NCBI GenBank assembly: GCA_009733575.1
Contig: ML769480.1
Location: forward strand, 62,001-126,000
DNA length: 64,000 nt
Direction of reading: 5' to 3'
From: Gymnopus androsaceus JB14
Taxonomy: Eukaryota; Basidiomycota; Agaricomycetes; Agaricales; Omphalotaceae
Below the pieces are notes generated by a model, which saw only the letters and a list, made by a program, of their open reading frames with translations, did no database searches and was not told where the DNA came from. Both the position numbers and the translations under genes were made by a program. Positions 1-10,955 of this stretch are shown here, in pieces; position 1 is the stretch's first letter, and each line of letters opens with the position of its first letter.

Positions 1-1837
1 AACAAAAGCCATAAATCTCAACGGTGAGAGGTATAACCCACTCGCATGCCAATCGTCATCTTCGGCGAAGCAGTTGGCAGCTTCAATATAGTACTTCGAA
101 GCTAGATCGAAGTCGTTTCCCAAAAACGGGCTCCTGTTCGATGATTTCTGTATACCGAGTTGCTCTCTGCCTTTTCTCTTGTAGCAGTATGCTTTGCATC
201 TAGTAAAGAAGACGTCGATTGTCGACTCCTGGAGTTTGATATGAGCCTGGCTTACCTTAAAGCTACTCCTTTGGGATGGTAGTAGGACGCCGCTACGAGC
301 GCCGGATCAGTCTCGCGAGCAGGAGTAGCTTGAGCATCAAGTTTAGCAACGAGTTGGTCTGCTGTATGGAGAGCTAATTCTCGTTTGGTCGAATCCAAAA
401 GCACAAAGTCCTGTAGAAAGAATGGGTGAACTTGAACATTTGAAGTAATAAAGGAAATAACTTTGTGGAGTGCCAAAATCTGCATCTTTTTCTTTTGCAC
501 GCAGCGTAAGAAAATAGTTTCGAAGATAACACAGCTTCGGGTTTGTCGCTATCATATTGTCCTTGGAAGAACGCTTCGCAGATCCATACTCTGCTCGGAA
601 TTTAAATACTGGCCGTATACACAGGGGACTTGCAGGGGACGTACAAAGCAGGTAAAATCAAGAGCTGGTCGTATCATACTCCAAGTGTCGGTACCGTCCG
701 TGTCCAGGCGAGCAAGAACTTCGCGCTTGATATAATCAAGCTCACTGTCCACGGACCATATCTTGTACAAAGAAATACAGTTCTTAAATACTGAATGATA
801 GAGTTAAAACATGCGCCTCTTTATCCTTGCCTCTACATCCGAGAAATCGAGTGAATGACCCACCAGTAATTAAAAAAAACGTTGAGAAGGTCTTGTGTTT
901 GGAATACACGGTAATTTGTAACGATGGCATTCGACGTATGAACCAATGCCTGGAAAGACTATGTTCAGAAAACGCACATTTGATATCCGTACTGCCAGAA
1001 AATCATATTCCTTATAAGCTTGCACTCCTTTAGTAAATGTCTCGTGTGCCTTCACCAAGGTCCAGGCCTGTAACGGAAGACGAGTTAGAATTTTGACACG
1101 ACACAGAATGAAGAACCTGACAGAGCTCAATGAATCGTTCTCTTCTACCAATTGAGGCCTCATCTTCTTGGCACAGCTAACCCACGATAGATCTTCTATT
1201 TCGCCCATAAGCTGTTTCTGTAGGTTTTCATCGTGATTCATTCGAGGAGAGTTTTGTTTGAGCCAGGATAACCGGGTTGCGTCGAAACGTGCGATATAAT
1301 CGGCCTTTTGTCTGAGCTCGGAAGGAGTTAGGTTCGTCTTGGGTAACATCTTCAAAGCCTTTCCCCAAGATCCGATGCTGAGTAACAACTCTTGCAATTC
1401 CTTGAGAAAAGATGTCATTCAGTACTAACGGCTTTATATCATGGAAAAATTGTTTACCGATTGAGCTACTGCTAACCTGGCATATGCTTTAGCAAAGGAC
1501 GGATTCAGTTCGATGGCCTAGCGTGACTGACCATCAAGAGAAGAAAATTGCTTGCCTTTTTCGCGTCCGACTTGGCGTCTAGAAAGCTAGAAACGAGTAA
1601 ATTCATAGTTATACAGAGAAAAAAACTGAAGAGCACAAATACCTACTTTTCGAGATTCAAGTGACAAGCAGAACGATTCGAATACAAAATCGACGTCATG
1701 AGGCTATCTCCTCGCACTTGAATGGCCTCGTCGTATTTTTCTACCGCTTCCTTGTACTTTGTCTCCACGAAAAGCGCATTCCTTTGCTCCTTCAACTTTA
1801 CGACGAGAGAAAAATCGATAGGTTGAGTCTGTGCCAT
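1..1837 (-). CDS. TPR-repeat protein, 3' end beyond the window
   Basis: The first coding exon (from 1837 down to about 1643) encodes a tetratricopeptide repeat: an LKEQRNALF helix, then YKEAVEKYDEAIQ and a YSNRSACHLNLEK helix, the usual TPR A/B helix pattern. Further exons follow on the minus strand near 1418-1040, 960-870, 770-600, 480-260 and 130-1. The last contains KYYIEAANCFAEDD and is still open at the left edge, so the gene is 3'-incomplete. Introns are short with GT..AG ends. TPR domains are protein-protein interaction scaffolds, often for chaperones, and no catalytic domain is visible here. The start at 1837 (MAQTQP) was chosen because it begins directly before the TPR. An ATG at about 1942 lies in another frame. 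A partial copy of the 5' end lies at 4815-5105. The TPR call is solid; exon borders and cellular role are not. Confidence 0.7.
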
Positions 1838-2706
1838 GCAAGAAGAGGTGAGTGGTGACAATGAAAGTGAAGAACGCTGTTTTTCTCAGCTCGGCAGATG
1901 CCATGATCGAAGCAACGAAGCCCTGATCATTACTAGTGTTCATTTATCGGGTCAAAAGGTGTCATTAACAAGCAAGACGAGTTTTTAATTCATACGGGCT
2001 CCGGAATCAGAATGAAAAAAAAACTTACTTCAAAGTTTCGAAGAAAGAACTTGAAAGTCCCGCGGGTCAAAGCTGTCCTTACAACGACTTATTTAGGCTC
2101 TTTAAAGTTCAATTCACTCATACATTCGTGTCACAGCCTTTGCGGAAGAAGAAGTTGTTCTTTTAGATAGTAGAGAACGAGGGATGACCTCTCGAGTAGG
2201 TAAAGTCGATATGTCCACAGTACTTAGACGACGGTGATGAGACCTGCAGCGCAACAACTAGGTGGTTTGGGTCAGGAAGGGGATTTTATTTCATTGGTAA
2301 TCCTACTCATCATTTACATGCAAAACTGAACAAATCGTAAAGTACTCTAATTAATGTTGAACTAATGCGTACAAAATTAACTTGGGGCTGTTGAAGGTCC
2401 TCAGATCGGTGTCTTTACCGCATCTAGAAAGTCCATGTTGCGTCCATTACGGACAGCAACCGTCCTTCTTTCCAGGTACTACGCTTTGAGGTTGAGCTCA
2501 ATGCGTAGCCACTCTGAGGTTGAACCCAGTGCGTCCCTGAAAGTAGCAGTAAGTATAAAGAGAACGGAGATTAAGAAGGAGAGTGAAGTTTTGTTTGCCA
2601 ATATCGATACGGATGTCAAAGGACTGAAGAAGAATGTCAGAAGTGCAAAGGACCAAAGCTTTGAGATTGGGACGGAGCTGTTGGCCGATTTTCACTGGAC
2701 GGAGAA
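1838..2706. other. Intergenic stretch between two minus-strand genes
   Basis: This is the promoter and 5' leader side of the TPR gene and the 3' flank of the methyltransferase gene. A plus-strand reading frame over 2435-2845 overlaps the last methyltransferase exon and is not convincing. Part of the segment (about 2050-2115, around CCCGCGGGTCAAAGC) reappears at 5060-5100 as part of the local duplication, while about 550 bp (roughly 2120-2690) is absent from the duplicate. No other feature was seen. Confidence 0.4.
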
Positions 2707-3831
2707 TCAGAGCCTCTTCCAAACTACCATCCTGTCCTTTCCCTTATGTACATCACTCTGTGTCTCTGGAGGAGGAATTTTGTTGTATACTATCTCCCAT
2801 CCTTTAGCACCTCCAGAACCGTTTGAGCCACCTAGGGATTTGTAGAAGGACATCAATGGTCAGCATTACAATTCTGGCGAGAAGTCGAAAAGAATTCCCT
2901 CACCCAAAACCTCGATATAGTTCTCGAACGATGACCAAAACGGCGGCCCCAATTGGTACGGTTCTGGGACATGAGGGAACATCAAAGTGATGAGATGTCC
3001 TCCTGGCTTGACAAGCTCTTGCATCTTGGCTCCCCAAGCGGGTCTCAGGGATGGCGGAATGGCGACATAGAAGCTGTTCGGAGACGAAGCGCATAAGCAA
3101 TCACAAAGTGGAAAGACACGAAAAAGCCATACGTATAATCATATATCACATCAAACTTTTCTTCGTCTGGAACGACATATTGGAAGAAATCACTCTTCTC
3201 GAACTTCACCTTTTCCACTACGGAGGGAGGGATGGACTTGGATTTGAGGAATCTGTTAAGAACCATGGTAATCAGTGATCACAGTATATCTTAGTGCGAA
3301 ACGAAGACGAGATCAAATGAGGACTGTTCAAGCGATTGAAAGAATCAGATATGAGATGAGTATTTTAACGTACTCGTTAGCAGCCTCTACCGCCGTAGCC
3401 GAGACATCAGAACCTATAACGGTGTTCCATCCTAGAGCGGACGCTAGGTATATGGTGTCGTATCCCTAAAAGTAGCAAACGTATGATCAGTAACACTACA
3501 AGTGGAGCGTCTGGATAAAAATGCTACATACCCTGCCACATCCTGGAACCAATGCTTTCCCATTCTTCGGGAACGGAACCTCACCAGACTCGATAAGTTG
3601 CTTGAGTGGAGGTTGGACATCAAATGCTGCGCCTGCTTCCCAAGGAGTAAGGTTGTTCTTCCTATGGATTAAACTCACAATCAAGACTTATCGCATTTTG
3701 CCAGCACGACGAGACATCACTTACCAAACTAAATCCCAGCTTTCTGGCTCCTTTGTAAGGAACTTGCGCATCTCATTCGCATTAGGAAAAGCGGATTTGT
3801 GGAATGAGTCGACTTCAGCTTGAGTAGCCAT
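2707..3831 (-). CDS. TPMT-like SAM-dependent methyltransferase
   Basis: Six exons can be read exactly: 3831-3725, 3661-3532, 3465-3374, 3252-3133, 3073-2904 and 2831-2707, all with GT..AG junctions, giving 247 residues. The N-terminal part carries TPWEAGAAFDVQPP, typical of the thiopurine S-methyltransferase (TPMT) family and plant HOL-type halide/thiol methyltransferases. The SAM-binding glycine motif LVPGCGRGYD follows, and then an acidic loop (IGSDVS). Later blocks FDVIYDYTF, LRPAWGAKMQELVKPGG and WSSFENYIEVLG match the family core, and the tail ends in DRMVVWKRL. Such enzymes move a methyl group from SAM to thiols, halides or related small nucleophiles in the cytosol; the substrate here cannot be told. 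Start and stop are well supported by the continuous spliced frame. A broken copy lies immediately upstream at 5150-6115. Confidence 0.88.
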
Positions 3832-4814
3832 AATTGCTTGGGTTGTGTGCGGTTAAAGATAAGGTCGCACATCCTGCTGAGTTTAAGTACCGTTGAGTTT
3901 TCTGATCGGTGGGTTTTTTTTGCATCAGGATTGAGGCCGTAGAGGCCTGCGAAGATGGCTTGATAATCCTTCTCATTCTAGTGGTGGAAGTGAACCGGTC
4001 AGAAATCCGTAGACGCAATAGAAGCGTAATCTTGTGCAGATGTCTTGATAATCCTTCTCATGGTAGTGGTGGTAGTGGATCAGTCAGGAGGCCGTCTACG
4101 CCCGTTTCGATAATCTATCTCATGGTAGTGGATCGGCCAAGCTGCACAGAAAGTTGTCGAGTTGATTACAATTGAACGGTATACGGTGTCCCCCAGAGAG
4201 GAAAAAAGTGACAAATAGGAAGACCCACATGAGTCAGAGCACTCCAAGTATCTTGCAAACCCTACAAACGCAGTCAAAGACTGGCATCGAACATACTGGA
4301 TAGATCTGACGTACTTTTTACACTAATACTTGCTGCATTACAAGTTTTCAGGTTTTCGGGCATGCAGCGGCGTTAGGAAATATCTATTTATAAGTTTCAC
4401 CGCTGCATACGCACAGGATAGATTTCTTACTGGTTCAAGACTCCACTGGATTGCAAACCATGACATGTTCAATGACAACCTCCTGTGAGACTTGGGCCAA
4501 AATTGGGCATGTTAGTCCGAGAGTCGTAGATAAGATGAGAGTTTTCTCTCTCGGATTTGCATGGATTTGCATGTAATTGTATAGTTTAATCTTGGGGTGG
4601 CAGATCCTGGAAACCTGCCTACTTGTTGTGAGAGCCTGTTACGGTCAACAGGTCACACTTCCTTTTCGCATTTCCGTAGGATCCGTCCGAGGAAGGTTTT
4701 GTTTACTTCAAACTTTGAAGTAGGAAAACCGGGTGCATCAAAGTCTCTGAGTGAAGAAGGAATTAGGACAACCTCTCCAGACTAAGCAACAGTCTTGAAA
4801 TTCGAAGAATGTTG
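3832..4814. other. Upstream region of the methyltransferase gene, no gene seen
   Basis: Promoter side of the minus-strand methyltransferase. It contains a short imperfect tandem repeat (3954-4136, listed separately). The remainder to about 4814 shows no convincing coding frame on either strand. Confidence 0.4.
3954..4136. repeat. Imperfect tandem repeat upstream of the methyltransferase
   Basis: Three diverged copies of a unit built around TTGATAATCCTTCTCAT followed by GGTAGTGG-type sequence start near 3954, 4037 and 4105. They lie 120-300 bp upstream of the methyltransferase start codon, so they could carry promoter sites, but no known site was recognised. A faint trace of the same sequence (GGTGGAGGTAGTGGCCC) is seen near 6330, upstream of the duplicated copy. 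Confidence 0.55.
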
Positions 4815-5105
4815 TTGTTGTTTAGTAAAAGCTTTATATCAAGGAAAGATAGCTTATCAGTTGAGCTGCCAGCCTATAGCGAAGGACGGATTCAATTCAA
4901 TGACCTAATAACACTAATTCAGTGGAGACATCAAAGGAAATACCCAAAAAAACAGTTTGCCTTTTTCGCATCCGATTCGCTACTGAATATCTATGGGGCC
5001 AAAAAGCACCACAGCCAAGCAAGCAGATCATACAGAGAAAGCATGAGCTGATCATGATCAAGTCCCGCGGGTCAAAGCTATCCTTACAATGTCCATTTTA
5101 GGGAG
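4815..5105 (-). pseudogene. Duplicated 5' fragment of the TPR gene
   Basis: This block aligns by eye to about 1440-1570 and 2050-2115. Shared stretches include GCTTTATATCA, AAGGACGGATTCA, TTGCCTTTTTCGC and CCCGCGGGTCAAAGCT. The TPR exon itself is missing, so no protein can be made. Together with 5150-6115 it shows that TPR-gene 5' sequence and methyltransferase were copied as one unit and then shortened. Confidence 0.6.
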
Positions 5106-5149
5106 ATAAAATCAAATATTCATGTAATCATGCCATCTTACATGACTGA

Positions 5150-6115
5150 ATAGGATCCTCTTCCAAACTAACATCCTGACCTTTTCCTTACGCACGTCAT
5201 TTTGTGTCTCCGGAGGTGGAACCACCTCCCATCCTTTAGCGCCTCCAGGACCATTTGAGCCGCCTAGGAATTAGGAGAAGGTCATCGATGGTCAGTGTTA
5301 CGATTATGGAAAGATCGCTCACCTAAAACCTTGACATAGTTGTCAAATGATGACCAAAACGGCGGTCCCAATTCATACGGCTCTGGAACATGGGAGAACA
5401 TCAAAGTGATGAGCTGACCTCTTGCTTGCGCTTGACCACCCTCTTGCATCTTGGCTCCCCAAGCGGGTCTCATGGAGGAGCAGAATGGCGACAAAGAACC
5501 TGTTCAGAGCATAAGATGAGTATAAGTCACGCAACCGTAAATGTGAAGATTTAAAGAGCACGTACGTATAATCGTATATCATATCAAACTTACTCCTCGT
5601 TTGGAATGAGATGTTGATAGAAATCATCCTTCTCAAACTTCACCGTTTCTGTTACACAGAGAAGGGATAGGTTTGGATTTGAGGAATCTGTTATGATCAT
5701 GATTAGTGGTCAGGGTGCAGAACGAAGTAGAAAAGCATAAATGTCGAGCGATCAATGCGATATCCATTTCAACGTACTCATTAGCTGCTGCTAGCACTGT
5801 AGTCGACACATCAAAACCCAGAACAGTATTACATCCTATAGCGGACGCTAGTATATGGTGTCGTATCCCTACAAAGAAAGGAAGCACGCACGAATTCACT
5901 TAGTACGATCGGCACCCTGCCGCATCTTGGAGTCTAACGCACTCCCGTTCGTGTGGAACGGTACTTCACCAGACTCGACAAGCTGTTTGAGCGAATGGCT
6001 GGACATCAAAGTCTGCGCCTGCTTCCCAAGGAGTAACACTCTGTTTCCTGCTTAATTAAATCACGATTAAAATTTATCGCAATTCAACCGCACATTTTGC
6101 AAGCGCGACGGGATA
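5150..6115 (-). pseudogene. Decayed tandem copy of the TPMT-like methyltransferase
   Basis: The blocks follow the order of the intact gene at 2707-3831: TPWEAGADFDVQP, then a region matching GYDTIYLASA, then FDMIYDYT, RPAWGAKMQE, LITLMFSHVPEPY and FWSSFDNYVKVLG. The counterpart of exon 1 is missing: homology ends inside intron 1, near 6115. An extra base after the DVQP codons (around 6000) shifts the frame, so that translation runs into a TGA within about ten codons. Further indels break the SAM-binding region. The copy cannot encode a full enzyme. It is closely similar to its neighbour, so the duplication is not very old. Confidence 0.8.
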
Positions 6116-6587
6116 TCAGGTTATAGGTGGTCAAGATAACGTCGCAATGGCAGCCGTCACTCCCTAGTTGCTTCAACTTTAAGTATCCGCCCTCATCTGA
6201 TGGAGGAAATGATAAGTAGCATAGACTAGAACCAAGACGTCGGGAAGACCCTCACATGCATAAGTTTTTCGCGCCACAGTTTAGCGAACGATTGGCACTC
6301 GGATTGATATTTTGCGTAGATGTTTCTGAATGGTGGAGGTAGTGGCCCACTAGCCTCCACTAGCCCAATCCACCAACCCCATATTTAGATGGAATCGGCT
6401 GGCATAAGTAAACCCAAGACGCTGCCGTGGGCGGGGGTGCATAAATTGTCGTGGAGGCCTGATGGGTTTCGCAGAAGAACTTAACAGACGCTCAATAAGC
6501 GCGCGCTATCTTGTGACGAGCCAGCGTCACAGCAGATCCTTCACTATCGTTCAAACCTCATTAATCGTTAATAGATCTATCTGAAAA
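6116..6587. other. Intergenic region, likely CSN7 promoter
   Basis: Lies between the methyltransferase pseudogene and the plus-strand CSN7 gene. No coding frame or clear core promoter element was recognised. Confidence 0.35.
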
Positions 6588-7740
6588 ATGGAACTCGGCT
6601 CAAACTTTTCATCCAAACTGGAGCCCTACCTCCTCATGGGCAAAGGCATGAAAGGCGCAGCAGCCGCCAAGTTGATTCAAGACGCCACTTCCGCGCCAGG
6701 CGTATTTGTTTTTGGGGAATTGTTCCAGTTGCCAGGGGTGCAGGAAGTCGGTAATTTCTCGTTCAACTACTAATATAGTGCTGATGGAAAAACTTTCAGT
6801 TGGCAAAGAGCGAGCAACACCAAAAGTCGTACGCGCTTCTTCAGTTGTTCGCGTACAAAACGTATGAGGATTATATTCGTGCGTAATAAACCAATATCAT
6901 TCTGTGGATTCTCACCTTTTACAAATGTTTAGAGAACCAAGATCAGCTGCCTGCTCTGAATGAGGCTCAGACTATCAAACTGAAGCACTTGACGATTGTT
7001 TCGATGGCTGCTGAAAGAAGGGTAAACAGGCTCCTCCATAGTTAGCTATTCTCTTCTTACTCAATTTCCTGTTAGATTCTTCCCTACCCACTCCTCATGT
7101 CTTCCCTGGCCATGCCTACGATCCGAGACCTTGAGGACCTCATCATCGATGCCATATATCTTGACCTTCTTCGCGGGAAGCTTGACCAGAAAGAGGCTCA
7201 GCTCGAGGTGGAATACACGATGGGAAGAGATCTAGAGCCAGGCAAGCTCGAGGCGATGCTGGGTGCGCTCAAGGATTGGTGAGTACTCGTTGACTAGACA
7301 TTACATTGTGTATTAACGCTCAAATCCACAGGGCTTCGACAACTTCCGCAGTTCTTGCCACCCTCGACGCTCAGATCGGCTTCATAGCCAATCAAACTGC
7401 TGTCTACAAGGCGCAAAAGGAAGAGCACGACGCCCACGTCCAAATCATCATCAAAGAAGTCATGGACAAGAAGGATAATATGTCGTCAAGCTCGCACTAT
7501 TCCTCATCCTCGTTATCAAATTATGCGACCCCGTCTTCAGGAAGGAGGCCGTTAGTTTTATCAGGTCCAGATCAGATGGACGTAGATGGTCCCGAATCGT
7601 TTATTGGGGGTTCGAAAGGGAAGAATCGCAAGTGGGGGATTCTTGGTTTTTCAAAGTGATGTTTGACGTGCTGATTTGAGATTACTCGTAGGGCACCGCA
7701 AGCGGAGACGAAACCTTTGAGAAAGCGGAACAGGTTCTAA
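6588..7740 (+). CDS. CSN7: COP9 signalosome subunit 7 (PCI domain)
   Basis: Five to six exons encode a PCI-domain protein of COP9 signalosome subunit 7 type. Recognisable blocks are the N-terminal helices (KLIQDATSAPGVFVFGEL), LLQLFAYKTYEDYI, the core LNEAQTIKLKHLTIVSMAAE, ILPYPLLMSSL, and the PCI winged-helix part IRDLEDLIIDAIYLDLLRG. A coiled C-terminal helix and a low-complexity Ser-rich tail follow. The last exon ends in PLRKRNRF, a basic tail seen in fungal CSN7 proteins. The signalosome removes NEDD8 from cullins and so controls cullin-RING ubiquitin ligases; CSN7 is a structural subunit. The ATG at 6588 opens the conserved N-terminus. The first intron is odd: keeping the frame needs a donor at GTCGGT near 6748, not the stronger-looking GTAATT three bases on, so that junction is uncertain. 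Confidence 0.88.
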
Positions 7741-7924
7741 TCATTAGTTACCTGAACCAAGGATAGGTGCCTTTCTACAAGCCTTAGCAGATCATCCAGG
7801 AATATCGAATCCGATATTCATATGCGCCGTATACACTTTGTACTCATACTTGCGTTGTATCATACGCTACACATTCAGAAATGTATCATACATAACCCCT
7901 AGTATTTACCACCAAATACTTGAA

Positions 7925-9424
7925 TCACCGTCTTAAGGCAGGAGGAGGACAGAAAGTAACCGTATAGTCGGCAGCAAGCGTGGAAGCGCAAGTCCAGAGA
8001 GCAGTTCCGCTTGATTCATCAAATGCATATGCATATGAGTCGGGACAGTTGTCCTCTGAAGAATTGAATGAGTGTTATGGTATTCCCTCACTGAGGGAAA
8101 CGCACTGAAGTAACTGTAGAATTCAACACCTATACGCAGAAGTCTCATCAGTGTCTCGAAATGAGGGACGCCGAGAAGAATCCGACATACCTGAAGAAGG
8201 GCACGTAGCAACTGTATCGAACGATCCGGAACAGCAGTTTGGTGAGTCCGCTGAATTTTGGGTAAGTGGAAATTCGAAAACCAGAGCCGCACTGGAAGGG
8301 CTACTTACCTGGATTACCGCTCAGGTTTGCATCCTAGAAAGTCAATCATACTCCGAGTCAGTCCCTGGTGCCAGTGTAAAAAATGAGATACATACGCAAG
8401 CAGATTTACATCCCACTGGGAATCCTGTCGAGTCGAATGGTCCTATGAGAGGTGCAGGGCCTGGGTAGGGAATTCCTAATGCATAAGTGAATCGGTAGAG
8501 TTGGTTTAGCTTTACGCACAGTCAGGTCCCAGATCGACGGGACACGAGGCCACAGGACAGTTCACGTTAGTTGTGATGCTGACCGTAGAGTCAGAACGAA
8601 TGCCGAAAACATAATGGCAGCAATCTCTACCTCATAGGTAAGTTATAGCCGTCCACTAAGGAAACTGTAAACAGCCAAGTAAGTATTTTCCACGACGATG
8701 GCAAGCTGGACTCAAAGTCTGTACACAGAATCCAGCCTCTTACTGACCATCATAGTTATCAGGGATAGCAGCATTGCTGGAAAGGGTGAACTCTGCGAGA
8801 GTAGCCGGGGGTACACCCTACAGCAAACAGATATTAGAGTGGAATCTCATGGGATTCGAAGAGACAAAGGACTTACGGTCCCAGTAACAGGATCACAAAC
8901 CAGACCTCCGTTGCATCCACCGTCGAGACAGGAATTTGGCCCAGGATTTGTGGTAAAGTCACAGTCGCGGCGTCCCTATAAATCATGGTGAGTAAGTGAC
9001 CATTAACACTTTGAAGAAATTGCATGCGTACCCAAATACGGGCCGCCTGCCAATCATCTGGAACGGTAAAAGTAACCGCAGTGAACTCTGCGGCTTCCCA
9101 TCTATATATACACGTAAGGGGCAGCCACTTCGTCGTCAAGATTCTTGCTCACCCAGTTGGGAAATCAGGTGCAGCTCCTACGCCGGTGAACATCTAAAAG
9201 GAATAGGTGTCAGGGTGCCTTCCACAATATCTTTAGGGAAAGTAAACCAAGATAAACGTACCGCAGGCCACATGGTGAACGGGCAACCATTAAACACCTA
9301 GGGAGGACGATGGTTAACAGAATGGATATTCGAGCATTAGAGCTATGCATACTACTGTAAATGTACGAGCCGACACGACTCCAAAAGCCGTGGCTGCAAT
9401 GAGACCCTCTTGAATGAGCTTCAT
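7925..9424 (-). CDS. Secreted thaumatin-like protein
   Basis: A multi-exon minus-strand gene encodes a small secreted thaumatin-like protein. The start at 9424 opens a signal peptide (MKLIQEGLIAATAFGVVSA), followed by the mature N-terminus TFTV and VFNGCPFTMWPA. The family core is clear: WEAAEFTAVTFTVPDDW, RIWGRRDCDFTTNPGPNSC, GGCNGGLVCDP, LAEFTL, VDGYNLPM, CPVASCPVDLG, then CCSGSFDTVATCP, FYSYF and SYAYAFDESSGTALWTC, ending in TFCPPPA plus three residues before the TGA at 7925. Cysteines sit where family disulfides are expected. Fungal thaumatin-like proteins act outside the cell, and some bind or cleave beta-glucans and are linked to cell-wall turnover or defence; activity here is inferred only. 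Exons are short and split by about eight introns. Confidence 0.88.
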
Positions 9425-10955
9425 GATTGAGAAAATGAATAAGAGGTGGGACGAATCTCGACAAGGCTGAATTGAAGAGGTTCTGTAAAATGAGAAGAAT
9501 CCTCGGGCTTTTGTACGAAATCGACAGGGTGTTGTCCGAGTCCTTCCTAATATCATGGCATACGGCATGGCTCTGACCTGGGTTCGAATCGTTTTTTTTT
9601 GTAGCGTTCATTGGCTAAGAATTGACAAAGAACGCTGTAGTTTGGAACCCGTGGCGAGTTTGTTGAATGTCCATGATGAAAAACCACATTGGTACGAAGT
9701 GTAGCCTCCCTAGAATCCAACTTGTGACGCATTGATTAATTCAGTACTAAGCTGAGCAGAAGAACACAGGACTGGAGGAAATGGATTATATTTCTCACTA
9801 CTGTTGTCGTATAGGCTGGATTCCACCAACAGATCTTGTGGATGGAAGATTGTAAGAAAGCGATCGTTCCTTCCTTCAGCATAATAGAGTATAACCTGCC
9901 GTCGGCCAAGACTAAGAAAGAGCACACCTGTCCAACAGATCATGGCGTTTCGTTCAAATCGAGGACAATGCTACGGTAAAACGGGGTCAGTCGCGTGGGT
10001 ATGGGCCGACCAGTCAAAATGCTCATCTTATAAACTGGTCGAAGAGCTAAAAACACCTCTCATAATATGCTCATATGCCCAGATTAAAGATCTGAAGATC
10101 TCTGGAATCCTTGGTCGATCGCTCGCGATGGGAAGCGTTGAACTGCTTAGTTCTGGCTCCGTTTGTTTGCTTTCTGTGGATAATTTGATCTATTAGAGGA
10201 AATCGAGATGAAGATGTAAGAGATGATGGGAGCAGTAAGGAATGACAATGCTTGTGTGTGCAGATATATACATATTACCTGTAGAGAGCGTGAGTGAGAG
10301 CGATTGAATGATATTGATTGAGAGAAGTCCATTCCGAGCCTTTTTGTGCAAATGAGTGAACATGAGATATGATGGGTAAGTTAATAACACGACCAGCGTC
10401 ACATAAAAATGAGACGATGAGACGAGAAGGACAGATAGATTAGAGTGAGTGAAGAGTAAAAAAGAGAACAGATGATGAAATTGAATAACGGTGAAAGCGC
10501 AGATTGGCCGGTTGAAAGCGAGAGGATAAAAATTTGACAACAATGAAAAAAAAGAAATATAAACAGGATTAGGATTGAATTGGATTGATTTTTACGCTCT
10601 TTCCCTGGATGGAGGAAAGCGAGTCCAGGATTATGCGCAATAACATCATTACACGTGTTTGGGTATATGCCATATGGATTGAAATATGTTTCGGAACGTG
10701 AATAACGGAGGAAAGGAAAGATGTGAAGATGGGGCGAGTATATGAAGATGCGATGAGCTCCGGGAAAGTGAGTGGGATCATGAACAGAAATTGTACCAGT
10801 TCGTCGTAGCGTCGTAGATCAGATCAGAGTGGGATTGCGATGAGGAGAAGAGATATAATTAGGGTGTAGGATGAGCGGGCTTTCGGTCAAAAGCAAATAT
10901 TGGGACGTCGTAAAGAATCCAAAAAATGAGCAACCGGCACTAGGTCAGCAATAAA
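9425..10955. other. Intergenic region, no gene seen
   Basis: Promoter side of the thaumatin-like gene and 3' flank of the BNI4-like gene. Open frames in this stretch have no recognisable motifs. Purine-rich plus-strand sequence (GAGTGAG and GATGAG runs) covers about 10,200-10,880, as expected for the pyrimidine-rich 3' flank of a minus-strand gene. A T-run at 9591-9599 follows a tRNA-like GGTTCGAATC motif, but no tRNA folds there. Confidence 0.4.

Noticed and set aside
2435..2845. 136-codon plus-strand frame
   Set aside because: It overlaps the last exon of the well-supported minus-strand methyltransferase and has no motif.
9540..9600. tRNA-like GGGTTCGAATC followed by a T9 run
   Set aside because: The bases around the loop cannot form a T-arm or acceptor stem, and no anticodon arm is present upstream.
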